DNA of 64,000 nucleotides from CAZEAP01 sp964510315 (lineage in GTDB: Bacteria; Planctomycetota; Brocadiia; SM23-32): assembly GCA_964510315.1 (NCBI GenBank), contig CAZEAP010000014.1:1-64000 (forward strand). The letters are read 5' to 3'. Every line of letters begins with the position of its first letter. Positions within the stretch are counted from its first letter, which is position 1. This document shows positions 25,771 to 34,885 of this stretch, piece after piece. The translations under genes and the position numbers were made by a program. The notes under the pieces were generated by a model. That model was not told the DNA's origin, did not search any database, and saw only the letters and a program-made list of their open reading frames with translations.

Positions 25771-27540
25771 ATGTGGAAACAGCTAAAGAGATTCGCAACG
25801 ACATATGTCTCCCCGCGGAAATGGACCTTCGCGGGGGTGCAGTTGATGCACGTCGCCGCGGTGGTTCTGCTGCTCCTGCCGCCGCTGTTGATACGGTACG
25901 TGTTCGACACCGTGCTGCCGGCCGGGGACTACCGCATGCTGATGGGGGTCGCCGGTGTCATCGTGGGTCTGTACGCCGTCTGGGCGGTAATCCACGGATT
26001 CAAGGAGTACTGGGGGCACGAGGTCGCCCAGCGGATCACCTGGTGGCTGCGGAACGATCTGTACAACCACCTCCAGAAGCTGTCGATGTCGTTCCACGAC
26101 AGCAAGAAGACCGGCGAGCTGCTCTCGCGACTGGTGGACGACATCAACGTCATCCAGGAGATCGTCCACCACGGGCCCGAGACCATCATCATCGGCGTGG
26201 TGACCGTTACCGTCACCGGCGGCATCATGCTCTGGCTGAACTGGCGGATGGCGATCGTCGCCATGGCCATCGCCCCTATCCTCGTCATCTATGCCCGCCA
26301 CTGGATGGGGCGGATGCTGCGGCAGTTCCGCCAGGTGCGCAAGAAGAAGGCCTCCCTCTCGGACGTGCTGGAGGAGAACCTGGCCGGCATACGTGTCATC
26401 AAGGCGTTCGTCGGCGAGGAGAGGGAGCTGGACGCGGTCAGCGACGCCAACCAGAGTCATTACAGCTCCCGGATGGGGGCCATCCGCTACATCGCCACTC
26501 TCTTTCCCGGCGCCCTCCTGCTGAACAACATCGGCCTGGCCATGGTGCTGTTCTACGGCGGCTACCTGTACATGGAAGACCTGGCCACCATAGGAACCCT
26601 GACCGCCTACCTTCTGCTGCTGCAGCACTTCTTCCACCCCATCATGCGGACCATCATGATGCTGGAGAGGGCGGGACGCTTTTTCGCCGGCATCGAGCGG
26701 TTTTTCGATTACATGGACATCGAGCCGGACATCCGGGACGTGCCCGACGCAAAAGAGCTGGAAGAATGCAGGGGAAAGATGGTACTGGAGAACGTTCATT
26801 TCAAGTACGAGAGCGAGCAGGTCCTCCGGGGCATCAACCTGACCGGCTACCCCGGGCAGATGGTGGCGCTCGTCGGGCCGAGCGGCGCCGGGAAGACCAC
26901 CATCACCCGTCTCATCCCGCGCTTCTACGATCCGCAGGAAGGCCGGGTGCTGATCGACGGGCGCGACGTGCGCGAGTTGCGCCTGCGCTCCCTCCGCGCC
27001 CACATCGGCATCGTGATGCAGGACGACTTCCTGTTCTCAGGAACCGTGGCGGAGAACATCGGTTACGGCCGGCCCGGGGCCGACCGGGAGGAGATCCTCC
27101 GCGCCGCGCGGCTCGCCAACGCCGCTCCCTTCGTGCAGGAGATGGCCGACGGCTACGACACGGAGATAGGGAAACGCGGCGTGAAGCTCTCGGAAGGTCA
27201 ACGCCAGCGCATCTCCATCGCCCGGGCGCTGCTGAAAAACCCCCAGATCCTCATCCTCGACGAAGCGACCTCGTCGGTGGACACCGAGACCGAACTGCTC
27301 ATCCAGGAAGCCGTTGATCGGCTGCGGGAGGGGCGCACCACCTTTGCCATCGCCCACCGCCTGTCCACCATACTCAGCGCCGACCAGATACTGTTCGTCT
27401 CCCGGGGGCGTATCGTCGAGAGCGGAACCCACCAGGAACTGATGGAGCTGGACGGGGAGTACGCCCGCTTCTACAACATCCAGTTCAGCCAGATCGAACC
27501 CGCGCGGGGCGAGCAGCGGACTCCCACGGCCCGTTCCTGA
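25771..27540 (+). CDS. ABC transporter, fused permease and ATPase (exporter type)
   Basis: 589 aa. Six membrane helices fill residues about 15-310 with the coupling-helix motif LSMSFHDSKKTGELLSRLVD. The nucleotide-binding domain (about 345-575) has Walker A GPSGAGKTT, signature LSEGQRQRISIAR, Walker B ILILDEATS and the H-loop IAHRLST. One half-transporter per gene, so it works as a homodimer, probably exporting a lipid, peptide or drug-like compound. The ATG at 25771 is preferred because it starts the usual N-terminal helix; a GTG 17 codons upstream is possible. Confidence 0.88.
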   Translation: MWKQLKRFATTYVSPRKWTFAGVQLMHVAAVVLLLLPPLLIRYVFDTVLPAGDYRMLMGVAGVIVGLYAVWAVIHGFKEYWGHEVAQRITWWLRNDLYNHLQKLSMSFHDSKKTGELLSRLVDDINVIQEIVHHGPETIIIGVVTVTVTGGIMLWLNWRMAIVAMAIAPILVIYARHWMGRMLRQFRQVRKKKASLSDVLEENLAGIRVIKAFVGEERELDAVSDANQSHYSSRMGAIRYIATLFPGALLLNNIGLAMVLFYGGYLYMEDLATIGTLTAYLLLLQHFFHPIMRTIMMLERAGRFFAGIERFFDYMDIEPDIRDVPDAKELEECRGKMVLENVHFKYESEQVLRGINLTGYPGQMVALVGPSGAGKTTITRLIPRFYDPQEGRVLIDGRDVRELRLRSLRAHIGIVMQDDFLFSGTVAENIGYGRPGADREEILRAARLANAAPFVQEMADGYDTEIGKRGVKLSEGQRQRISIARALLKNPQILILDEATSSVDTETELLIQEAVDRLREGRTTFAIAHRLSTILSADQILFVSRGRIVESGTHQELMELDGEYARFYNIQFSQIEPARGEQRTPTARS

Positions 27541-27573
27541 TACCCTGCCGGGCGCTCGGGTTCTACAGCCGTT

Positions 27574-29277
27574 TCAGTCGGCCCCTTCCCGCCGCAGCAC
27601 TCGCCTGGCCAACGGGTTGTCCGGGTCCACCCGAAGCAGGTCCCGCGCCGCGCGGCGAACCTCTCCCGGATGGCCGAGGTGGCTCAGCGCGATCACCCGC
27701 CGCTCCAGCAGACGCCTGGAGATTACCCCGTTCGCCACGGCACGCTCGGTGGCCGCCAGGGCGTCCCGCGGCCGCCCCATCTCCAGGTAAATTCCGGACA
27801 GTCGTTCGGGGAAGACCGCCTGCCGGGGGAAACGCCGCACCCCCTGCTGGAGCATCTCCGCCGCCTCCTCCAGCCGCCCGCAGCGGGCGAGCGCAGCGGC
27901 ATTGGCCAGGTAGTCGGTCGGCCTGATCCGCAGGTAGGCATACCCCGTCCCCCCGGGTGCACGGGGCCAGAACACGCCCGTGAGCAGCGCGGCCAGGGCG
28001 ACCGATAGGGCCAACGTGCGCCACCGCCGCCGCAGCAGACTCCGGCGCAGCACGACGACGGCGCCGCCCCCGAACACCGCAAGCACACCGAGGAAGGGCA
28101 GTTTATATCTGCCGGCCACCAGCGCCACGATGATGGAGGCCGCGAAGGCGCCCCCGAATACGTAGAGAGGCAGCAGACGGCGCCAGTCGCGCGCGGTCAG
28201 AACCACCCCCAGGAAGCCGAGAACGTAGAACAAAAGCGGACCGAAGGTGCAGAATTTCAGCGACCGGACGCGCTGGCGCGCGAAGTCGTAATTGCCGTTG
28301 TTCGGCACGTGCCAGGCGTTGAAGAACAGCAGCGTCTTGCGGGCCAGGGCGCCCACCAGCGAGAGAGGTTGTTCCCTCAACTCACGCCCCAACCGCTTCA
28401 GCCAGTGGGGGCCGTCTCGGAAGGAGTGGTCGTGCTTGAAGCCGGGCGGATAGGTGAACGTGCCCGGCGCTCCCGGCGTGTTGCCCAGGTACAGCACCAG
28501 GGGGCCGTTGGCGTTGACCGTCCAGGACCCGTGCATCAGCCCGTTGCGGAGCACCGCCGGCGCGAGCGGCAGGGAACAGCCCGCCAGCAGGAGCGCCGCC
28601 GCTCCGAGACGCCGCCATCTGCCCCTGAAGAACGGCAGCCCCACCAGTGCGCAGAGTGCGGCAACGGGCAGCAGATTGCTGCTCCTTCCCAGACAGGCCA
28701 ACCCGAAAAGGATGCCCGGCAGCAGCCAGAGCCATGCGGCCAGCCGCTCCTCGGGGCCCTCCCCTTCCAAAAGCTCCACCACAAGCCACAATCCGGCCAG
28801 AAGGAAGGCAGCCACGGGCACGTCGCCCAGCAGCATGGCCTCCACCGAAAGCTGGGCTCCGTTGAGGGCCATCAGGAGGCCGGCCGCCAGCCCACCCCAC
28901 CAGCCGAAGAAGCGCCGGCCGATGCCCGCCGCACAAACCGCCGCGCCCACCCCCAGCAGGCCGTTCATGACGATGCCCGCCGTCACGTTCCCCGAACCGG
29001 CCACCAGGTAGACCAGCGCCAGGAGGTAAGGGCAAAGTGGCGCCCGGAAGAACAACCCCCTTCCCCGGGCGAGCACGTCACCCTCCACTATGCTCTGCGC
29101 CCACACGTTGTAGGCGTGCTGGTCGAACCCCTCGGCGGTGAACCGGTAGAAGGGCAGGACGTGGAGAAGCTCGGCGAAGAATATCAGCCGGATGAGCACG
29201 GCCGCCGCGGCCACGATGGCGAACAGGGCTATCCACCGCCGCCGCGAGCTGACCGGGCCATCGGGCTGTTCCGGCAT
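27574..29277 (-). CDS. GT39-like membrane glycosyltransferase with C-terminal TPR region
   Basis: 567 aa. About ten membrane helices span residues 15-430. An acidic residue pair in the first periplasmic loop (FDQHAYNVWA) and RAPLCPYLLALVYLV fit the ArnT/PMT-like GT-C fold, which transfers sugars from polyprenyl phosphate donors at the outer face of the membrane. The last 120 residues are soluble and helical with TPR-like spacing (YLANAAALARCGRLEEAAEM, IYLEMGRPRDALAATERAV). The convergent ABC transporter gene ends 33 bp away. The acceptor is unknown. Confidence 0.72.
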   Translation of the reverse strand: MPEQPDGPVSSRRRWIALFAIVAAAAVLIRLIFFAELLHVLPFYRFTAEGFDQHAYNVWAQSIVEGDVLARGRGLFFRAPLCPYLLALVYLVAGSGNVTAGIVMNGLLGVGAAVCAAGIGRRFFGWWGGLAAGLLMALNGAQLSVEAMLLGDVPVAAFLLAGLWLVVELLEGEGPEERLAAWLWLLPGILFGLACLGRSSNLLPVAALCALVGLPFFRGRWRRLGAAALLLAGCSLPLAPAVLRNGLMHGSWTVNANGPLVLYLGNTPGAPGTFTYPPGFKHDHSFRDGPHWLKRLGRELREQPLSLVGALARKTLLFFNAWHVPNNGNYDFARQRVRSLKFCTFGPLLFYVLGFLGVVLTARDWRRLLPLYVFGGAFAASIIVALVAGRYKLPFLGVLAVFGGGAVVVLRRSLLRRRWRTLALSVALAALLTGVFWPRAPGGTGYAYLRIRPTDYLANAAALARCGRLEEAAEMLQQGVRRFPRQAVFPERLSGIYLEMGRPRDALAATERAVANGVISRRLLERRVIALSHLGHPGEVRRAARDLLRVDPDNPLARRVLRREGAD

Positions 29278-29324
29278 CGATTCCCCTTTCGGCGCCGTAG
29301 GGGGGCCGCTCCGTTGCGGAGCGC

Positions 29325-29353
29325 AGCTTAATCTCTGCCCCTCCCTCTATCAA
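29325..29353 (-). promoter_or_regulatory. Candidate promoter of the GT39-like gene
   Basis: TTGATA (29353-29348) and TAAGCT (29330-29325), 17 bp apart on the minus strand. It lies back to back with the promoter of the FAD oxidoreductase gene, with 11 bp between the two -35 hexamers. Confidence 0.42.
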
Positions 29354-29364
29354 GGCTCGACCAT

Positions 29365-29393
29365 TTGACGCCGTGCCCCCGCTGGCCTATCTT
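29365..29393 (+). promoter_or_regulatory. Promoter of the FAD oxidoreductase gene
   Basis: TTGACG at 29365-29370, 17 bp spacer, TATCTT at 29388-29393. Transcription near 29400 rules out a GTG at 29373 and supports the ATG at 29430. Confidence 0.55.
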
Positions 29394-29429
29394 GCGGATG
29401 ACACCGCGCTCTTCAGGGAGATTCTCGAC

Positions 29430-30731
29430 ATGGCCCCGACGGTAAGACGACCTGCTCAGCCGGACGTTCCGGTGCTGCACGAAGTCGACGTCATAGTTGT
29501 GGGCGGCGGGCCGGGAGGGATCGGCGCCGCCGTGGCCGCCGCCCGGCAGGGCGCCTCCACGCTGCTTTGCGAGCAATACGGGTTCCTCGGCGGGATGGCC
29601 ACCGCCGGATTGGTCAACCCCTTCATGCCGAACCATCTGGACGGGGAGTGGTTGGACTCCGGCGTCTTCACCGACTGGCTGGAGGTTATGGACGAGATGG
29701 GAGGGCTGTCCGACGACGGCCGGACATTCTGCCACGAGACGGCGAAGCTGGCCGCCGAGAAGCTCTGTCTGGACGCCGGGGTCGAGCTGCTCTACCACGT
29801 CCGGCTCGACGTCCCCCTGATGACCGGACCTCGCATCAACTCCGTGGTGATGCTCGGAAAAAGCGGGCTCACCGCGCACCGCGCCGAGGTCTACGTGGAC
29901 GCCACGGGCGACGCCGACCTGGCCGCGCGCGCCGGCTGCGAATACACGTTCGGCCGGCCGGAGGACCAGCAGGCGCAGGCCATGACCACCTGCTTCGACC
30001 TGGCCGGGGTGGAGCCCGAACGGATGCCCGACGGGCAAACGATCAACGCCCTCTACGATACGGCCCGGGAGGAAGGGCGGCTGGAGTGCCCCCGCCAAAA
30101 CGTTCTGTGGTTCAGGAGCGTCGAGAAGGACCGCATCCACTTCAACACCACCCGGATTCTCCGGCACAAGGCCACCGACACGCTCTCCCTCTCCGAGGCC
30201 GAGATGGAGGGCCGCCGCCAGGTGCTGGACTACCTGAGATTCCTGCGCCGGGACGTGGCCGGCTTCGAGAATGCACGGCTGCACGCCATCGCGGTGAATG
30301 TCGGCGTTCGAGAGTCCCGGCACGTCCGAGGCCACGCTTTGCTGACCCGTGAGGACTTCGAGGACGCCGCCAAGTTCCCCGACGGCATCTGTCGGGTCAA
30401 CTACCCCATCGATATCCACAGCCCCACCGGCGGCGACACCGAGCACGCACACCTGCCGAAAGGCGAGTGGTACGAGATTCCCTACGGCTGCCTCGTCGCG
30501 CGCGACTGTGACAACCTGCTGGTCGGCGGACGGCCGATCAGCGTGGACCACGCCGTCCACAGTTCGATGCGGGTGATGCCGCCGGCCTGCACGGTGGGCC
30601 AGGCCGCCGGGACGGCCGCCGCGATGGCCGTCGAAAGCGGCGTCCCGCCGGCCGAGATCGACGGCCGGGACGTGCGCCGCAGCCTGATCGAGCAGGGCGT
30701 CTGGCTGGACGAGGTCGCGCGCTCCACCTGA
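29430..30731 (+). CDS. FAD-dependent oxidoreductase (FAD_oxidored family)
   Basis: 433 aa. VDVIVVGGGPGGIGAAVAAA is the dinucleotide-binding GxGxxG motif, followed by EQYGFLGGMATAGLVNPFMP, a hallmark of the FAD-dependent oxidoreductase family PF12831 that is common in Planctomycetota and Lentisphaerota. VYVDATGDADLAARAGCEYT and the C-terminal NLLVGGRPISVDHAVHSSMR with CTVGQAAGTAAAMA complete the FAD site. The substrate is unknown; gene context suggests sugar or aromatic catabolism. AGGGAG is nine nt upstream of the ATG. Confidence 0.85.
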   Translation: MAPTVRRPAQPDVPVLHEVDVIVVGGGPGGIGAAVAAARQGASTLLCEQYGFLGGMATAGLVNPFMPNHLDGEWLDSGVFTDWLEVMDEMGGLSDDGRTFCHETAKLAAEKLCLDAGVELLYHVRLDVPLMTGPRINSVVMLGKSGLTAHRAEVYVDATGDADLAARAGCEYTFGRPEDQQAQAMTTCFDLAGVEPERMPDGQTINALYDTAREEGRLECPRQNVLWFRSVEKDRIHFNTTRILRHKATDTLSLSEAEMEGRRQVLDYLRFLRRDVAGFENARLHAIAVNVGVRESRHVRGHALLTREDFEDAAKFPDGICRVNYPIDIHSPTGGDTEHAHLPKGEWYEIPYGCLVARDCDNLLVGGRPISVDHAVHSSMRVMPPACTVGQAAGTAAAMAVESGVPPAEIDGRDVRRSLIEQGVWLDEVARST

Positions 30732-30744
30732 GGGGGCGGGAAGG

Positions 30745-30774
30745 TTCGGCGGTTCGACCGGAGAGGACTATAAT
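30745..30774 (+). promoter_or_regulatory. Promoter of the third UroD-like gene
   Basis: Perfect TATAAT at 30769-30774 with a weak -35 TTCGGC at 30745-30750 (18 bp). Transcription would begin close to 30781, 27 nt before the GTG start. Confidence 0.48.
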
Positions 30775-30807
30775 CACGGTTCTCGTCCCCGCAGGAGGAA
30801 ACGCGGC

Positions 30808-31869
30808 GTGCTTGAACGTTGCCTCGATGACCTTGAAGCCCGGATCGACCCGGAGGTCGAGCGGGACATCCACCGGCGGTGGGTGGAGTTCACCGACGGG
30901 GACTTCGAGGGGGACGTCTTCAGCCCCGGCAGGCCGGAGCCGGCTCCACCGGCGGTGGAATGGCCGAAGGTCCCTGTGAACCGCGCGATCGAGGACTTCG
31001 ACGCGATGGCGCTCGGCCAGCTTGCCGGCTGCTCCCGCGTGCTGGCGGAGGCCGGTGGCTCCCTGCTGTGCGTGCGCTGCAACTACGGCACCGGCATCCT
31101 GCCATCGCTCTTCGGAGCCGAGTTGTTCATGATGCCGGAGGAGACCAACACGCTGCCCACGGTCCGTCCCCTGGAAGGCGGCGCGGACGCGGTTCGGGAG
31201 CTGCTGGACCGCGGCGTACCCGACCTCACGGCCGGCCTCGGGGGGCAGGTCTTCCGCATGGCCGAACGGTTCCTGGAGATTGGGCGGGCCCGGCCGAAGG
31301 TCAGCGAACACGTCCACCTCTATCACCCCGACACTCAGGGCCCGATGGACGTCTGCGAGCTGCTCTGGGGGAGCGGACTGTTCACCGCCATCGTGGACGA
31401 GCCGGCGCTGGTGCAGGCACTGCTGGAGCTGGTCACCGAGACCTACGTTCGCTTCATGAGGAGGTGGGAGGCGCTCGTGCCGTTCGAGAACGGCCACAAC
31501 CCCCACTGGGGCCTGATGCACGGGGGGCGGATCATGCTGAGGGACGACTCGGCGATGAACTTCTCACCGGAGATGTTCCGCGAGTTCATCCGGCCTTACG
31601 ACCAGCGCCTGCTGGAGGAGTTCGGCGGCGGGGCCGTGCACTTCTGCGGCAGGGGCGATCACTACATCGATCAGGTCGCCGGGATGCGGGGCGTTTACGC
31701 CGTAAACCTCTCGCAGCCGACGTACAACGAGATGGAGCGCATATTCCGACATACCGTGGACAGGGAGATCAACATCATCGGCCTGCCGGCCGAAGCGGCC
31801 CGCCAGGCCGTGGAGCGCGGCCGAGATTTGAGAGGGCGCGTTCACGCGACCGCCGGCCCCGTCCCTTGA
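30808..31869 (+). CDS. Uroporphyrinogen decarboxylase-superfamily protein
   Basis: 353 aa from GTG with AGGAGG at 30793-30798. Superfamily segments include LGQLAGCSRVLAEAGGSLLC, HPDTQGPMDVCELLWGS and LRDDSAMNFSPEMFREFIRP. The zinc-site region reads VHFCGRGDHYIDQ, so a His-x-Cys pair is retained in an unusual context. The sulfatase gene follows 29 bp downstream on the same strand, which places this protein in a UroD-like/sulfatase transcription unit. No corrinoid-binding protein is adjacent, so methyltransferase function is only inferred. Confidence 0.72.
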   Translation: MLERCLDDLEARIDPEVERDIHRRWVEFTDGDFEGDVFSPGRPEPAPPAVEWPKVPVNRAIEDFDAMALGQLAGCSRVLAEAGGSLLCVRCNYGTGILPSLFGAELFMMPEETNTLPTVRPLEGGADAVRELLDRGVPDLTAGLGGQVFRMAERFLEIGRARPKVSEHVHLYHPDTQGPMDVCELLWGSGLFTAIVDEPALVQALLELVTETYVRFMRRWEALVPFENGHNPHWGLMHGGRIMLRDDSAMNFSPEMFREFIRPYDQRLLEEFGGGAVHFCGRGDHYIDQVAGMRGVYAVNLSQPTYNEMERIFRHTVDREINIIGLPAEAARQAVERGRDLRGRVHATAGPVP

Positions 31870-31898
31870 GCGCCCCAAAACCGCCCGGGAGAAAGAAG

Positions 31899-33425
31899 AT
31901 GAGCACCGACGCAGAACCCGCAGGACGGCCGTCCTCCGCCGGATCCGCCCCGGACCGGCCCAACATCGTCCTCATCCTCGCGGACGACCTCGGCTGGTCC
32001 GACATCGGTTGCTACGGCGCCGAGGTCCGGACCCCCAACATCGACGGGCTGGCCGAGGACGGCGTCAGCTTCACCCAGTTCTACAACACCGGCAAGTGCT
32101 TCCCCTCCCGCGCCTGCGCGCTGACCGGCGTCTACGCCCAGCAGTGCGGCATGGGCCGGCGACACGGGGTGATAGAGAACGCCGTCACGCTGGGCGAAGT
32201 CCTCCGCACCGCCGGATACCGCACCCTGTGGTCGGGCAAGCACCACGGAACGGAGAACCCCGTGAACCGCGGGTTCGACCACTTCTATGGGCTCCGGGAC
32301 GGGGCCTGCAATTACTTCAACCCCGGCTATCAGCGGGAGGGAGAGCCCAAACCGGCCCAGAAACGCTACGGTAAGCGCTTCTGGTGCATCGACGGGGAAA
32401 CCTATCAGCCCTACACTCCCGAAGTCGACGACTTCTACACCACGGACTACTTTACGAAATACGCATTGGATTGGCTGGACGAAGGGGAGGGAGACGAGCG
32501 GCCGTTTTTCCTCTACCTCGCCTACAACGCCCCGCACGATCCACTGCAGGCCTGGCCGGAGGACATCCGCCGATACGAGGGCCGCTACGAGGTGGGCTAC
32601 GCCGAGGTCCGGCGCGCCCGCTACCGGCGGCAGCTCGAGGCGGGGCTCATCGAGGAGGAAACCGCCCCGCTCTCGGAGCGGGAGCACCCGCTTTGGGAGG
32701 AGCTGGACGCGGAGGAGCGCGCCACCGAGGCCCGACGGATGGCCGTCTATGCCGCCATGATCGACCGGATGGATCGCAACATCGGGAAGGTTTTGGACAA
32801 GGTCCGCGAACTGGGTGAGGAGGAGAACACCCTCGTCCTGTTCTGCTCCGACAACGGCGCCTCGGCGGAGGTCGTGCGGAAGGGCTCCGGCCCCATAGGT
32901 TCCATCACCCGCTGGGCGTCGCTCCGGCAGCCCTGGGCCAACGTCGCGAACGCGCCCCTGCGCAAGTACAAGAACTGGAGCCACGAAGGCGGGGTCTGCA
33001 CGCCGCTGGTAGCCCGCTGGCCGGCCGGGATTGCGGAGGCGGGACGTCTCTCCCGGCACGTCGGGCACTTCATCGACTTCATGGCGACATTCATCGACAT
33101 GACCGGTGCGGACTACCCGTCCCGGTTCAACGCTCAGGACATCGTGCCCCTCCAGGGGCGGAGCTTCCTGCCGGCTCTGCGCGGCAAAGAGCCGCCGCCG
33201 CGGGACGAGGTCTTCTGGCAGTGGGGCAAGGGCAGGGCCGTTCGGCGCGGCAGGTGGAAGCTGGTGAGCTGGCGGGGCGACTGGGAACTCTACGACATGG
33301 AGCGGGACCGCACCGAAACGAACGACCTCGCCGGGGAGAACGCCGCCCTGGTGAAGGACATGTCGCGGACGTGGCACCAGTGGTATGCGACCTGCTATCC
33401 GGGGGACACCTACCCCGAGGACTGA
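31899..33425 (+). CDS. Sulfatase (arylsulfatase A-like)
   Basis: 508 aa. LILADDLGWSDIGCYG is the first metal site, and GKCFPSRACALTG holds C-x-P-S-R at 67-71 with Cys67 as the formylglycine precursor. FCSDNGASAE supplies the second metal segment and KNWSHEGGVCTPLVARWP is the typical downstream motif. There is no signal peptide. GGGAGAAAG precedes the ATG. It resembles classical arylsulfatases more than the two sulfatases at 2009 and 4401 do. Probably co-transcribed with the preceding UroD-like gene. Confidence 0.9.
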   Translation: MSTDAEPAGRPSSAGSAPDRPNIVLILADDLGWSDIGCYGAEVRTPNIDGLAEDGVSFTQFYNTGKCFPSRACALTGVYAQQCGMGRRHGVIENAVTLGEVLRTAGYRTLWSGKHHGTENPVNRGFDHFYGLRDGACNYFNPGYQREGEPKPAQKRYGKRFWCIDGETYQPYTPEVDDFYTTDYFTKYALDWLDEGEGDERPFFLYLAYNAPHDPLQAWPEDIRRYEGRYEVGYAEVRRARYRRQLEAGLIEEETAPLSEREHPLWEELDAEERATEARRMAVYAAMIDRMDRNIGKVLDKVRELGEEENTLVLFCSDNGASAEVVRKGSGPIGSITRWASLRQPWANVANAPLRKYKNWSHEGGVCTPLVARWPAGIAEAGRLSRHVGHFIDFMATFIDMTGADYPSRFNAQDIVPLQGRSFLPALRGKEPPPRDEVFWQWGKGRAVRRGRWKLVSWRGDWELYDMERDRTETNDLAGENAALVKDMSRTWHQWYATCYPGDTYPED

Positions 33426-33537
33426 CGGCGCGCCGGGGGGCCGGCTTGTAGCGCGCGTACCCATGAGCGCCGGTCAGTACGTCCGCACCGGCGGCCGGAT
33501 CTGTGCGCTGCTCCGGCACCTGCCGACCTGCGTGACC

Positions 33538-33566
33538 TTGTGCCGACGGTGGACGTCGCGCAGAAT
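33538..33566 (+). promoter_or_regulatory. Candidate promoter of the fourth UroD-like gene
   Basis: TTGTGC at 33538-33543, 17 bp, CAGAAT at 33561-33566, 32 bp before the ATG. Both hexamers are moderate. Confidence 0.35.
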
Positions 33567-33598
33567 GGACGGGGAGCAACGGACAGTCCGGAGGTAAC

Positions 33599-34843
33599 AT
33601 GTCGATCGGCACGTCGGACAGGAAGATACTGCGCGACCTGGCGAAGCAGGTCCGTGACATCGCCGCTCTTCCCGTCATGGAGGAGCGCCGCCAACTCTGG
33701 CGCCGTCACAACGCCCTCCGGCCCCTCCGCCCGATGATCCTGGTTTTCCCCGAGGGCGGATGGGGCGAGCTGATCACCGACCGGGACATGCGCTGCAGCG
33801 GCGAGCGGGCCCGGGGCATTGAATGGAACCTGCGGACGCGCATCTACTACCACGAGAATCTGGACGACGACACGGTGATCGAGGGCGACTTCATCCTCCA
33901 CAGGGTAGTCCGCAGCACCGGGTGGGGGCTGGAGGCCCGCTACGAGCCGAGCACCGAAGAGCGGGGCGCGTGGGCCTTCGATCCGGTGCTGGTGGAGCCG
34001 GAAGACCTGGAGAAACTCCAGCTCCCCGAGATCCACTGCGACGAGGAAGCCACCCGGCGCAGGCTGCGGGAAGCCGAGGAGCTGCTGGGCGATATCCTGG
34101 AGGTCAGGCTCAAAGGCGTGGACTGTGTCTCCTTCCACCTCATGGCCCAGCTCTGCAGGCTGCACGGCCTGAAGGAGACGATGATGGACATGGCCGCCCG
34201 GCCGGGGTTCGTCCACGATGCGATGGCCATCCTGGAGGAAGGCCACCGGCGCCGCGTGGAGCAGTATCAGGCACTCGGTCTGCTGGACCTCAACAACGAC
34301 GGGACCTATCACTCCTCCGGTGGCGTCGGCTATACCGACGAGCTGCCCGCCGACGATTTTGACGGCGAGCACGTGAGGCCCTGCGACATGTGGGGCTCCG
34401 CCGAGGCGCAGGAACTGGCGGGGGTCTCCCCGGACATGCACGAGGAGTTCTCCCTGGCCTACGAGAAACGGCTGCTGGAGCCCTTTGGGCTCAACGGTTA
34501 CGGCTGCTGCGAGGACCTCACCCGGAAGCTAAATTACGTGCTGGAAATCCCCAACATTCGCCGCATCTCCATCTCGCCTTTCGCCGACGTGGAGGAGTGC
34601 GCCGAGAAGCTCAGGGGCGATTACATCCTCTCCTGGAAGCCGCATCCGGCCCATCTCTGCGGCGAGTTCAACCCGGAGCGGATACGCCGATACATCGCCC
34701 AGGCGCTGGAGGCGGCCCGGCGCCACGGCTGCGTTCTGGAGATGATCCTGAAGGACACCCACACCTGCGATCAGCAGCCGGAGCGCTTCACCCGGTGGAC
34801 CGGGATAGTCCGCGAACTGGTCAAGCAGACGGCGGCCGCGTGA
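33599..34843 (+). CDS. Divergent uroporphyrinogen decarboxylase-superfamily protein
   Basis: 414 aa, preceded by GGAGG. The N-terminus (RRQLWRRHNALRPLRPMILV) and the LDLNNDGTYHSSGGVGYTDE segment belong to a long, divergent branch of the UroD superfamily found in glycan-degrading anaerobes. The zinc-site region reads GLNGYGCCEDLTRKLNYV: a Cys pair replaces the His-x-Cys of MtaA. HAC-type haem decarboxylase motifs are absent. The methyltransferase gene follows 42 bp downstream. Catalytic role unknown; C1 or methyl transfer is an inference from the superfamily. Confidence 0.7.
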   Translation: MSIGTSDRKILRDLAKQVRDIAALPVMEERRQLWRRHNALRPLRPMILVFPEGGWGELITDRDMRCSGERARGIEWNLRTRIYYHENLDDDTVIEGDFILHRVVRSTGWGLEARYEPSTEERGAWAFDPVLVEPEDLEKLQLPEIHCDEEATRRRLREAEELLGDILEVRLKGVDCVSFHLMAQLCRLHGLKETMMDMAARPGFVHDAMAILEEGHRRRVEQYQALGLLDLNNDGTYHSSGGVGYTDELPADDFDGEHVRPCDMWGSAEAQELAGVSPDMHEEFSLAYEKRLLEPFGLNGYGCCEDLTRKLNYVLEIPNIRRISISPFADVEECAEKLRGDYILSWKPHPAHLCGEFNPERIRRYIAQALEAARRHGCVLEMILKDTHTCDQQPERFTRWTGIVRELVKQTAAA

Positions 34844-34885
34844 TGCCGGAGCGGACCCGGTGCCGGCCGCCCGGAAGGGGCTGCG

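Noticed and set aside
25722..27317. Second long plus frame over the ABC exporter gene
   Set aside because: Out-of-frame shadow; Arg/His/Pro-rich, while the true frame has all ABC motifs.
30879..31898. Upstream extension of the third sulfatase frame
   Set aside because: It lies in the wrong frame of the UroD-like gene; the sulfatase fold begins after ATG 31899.
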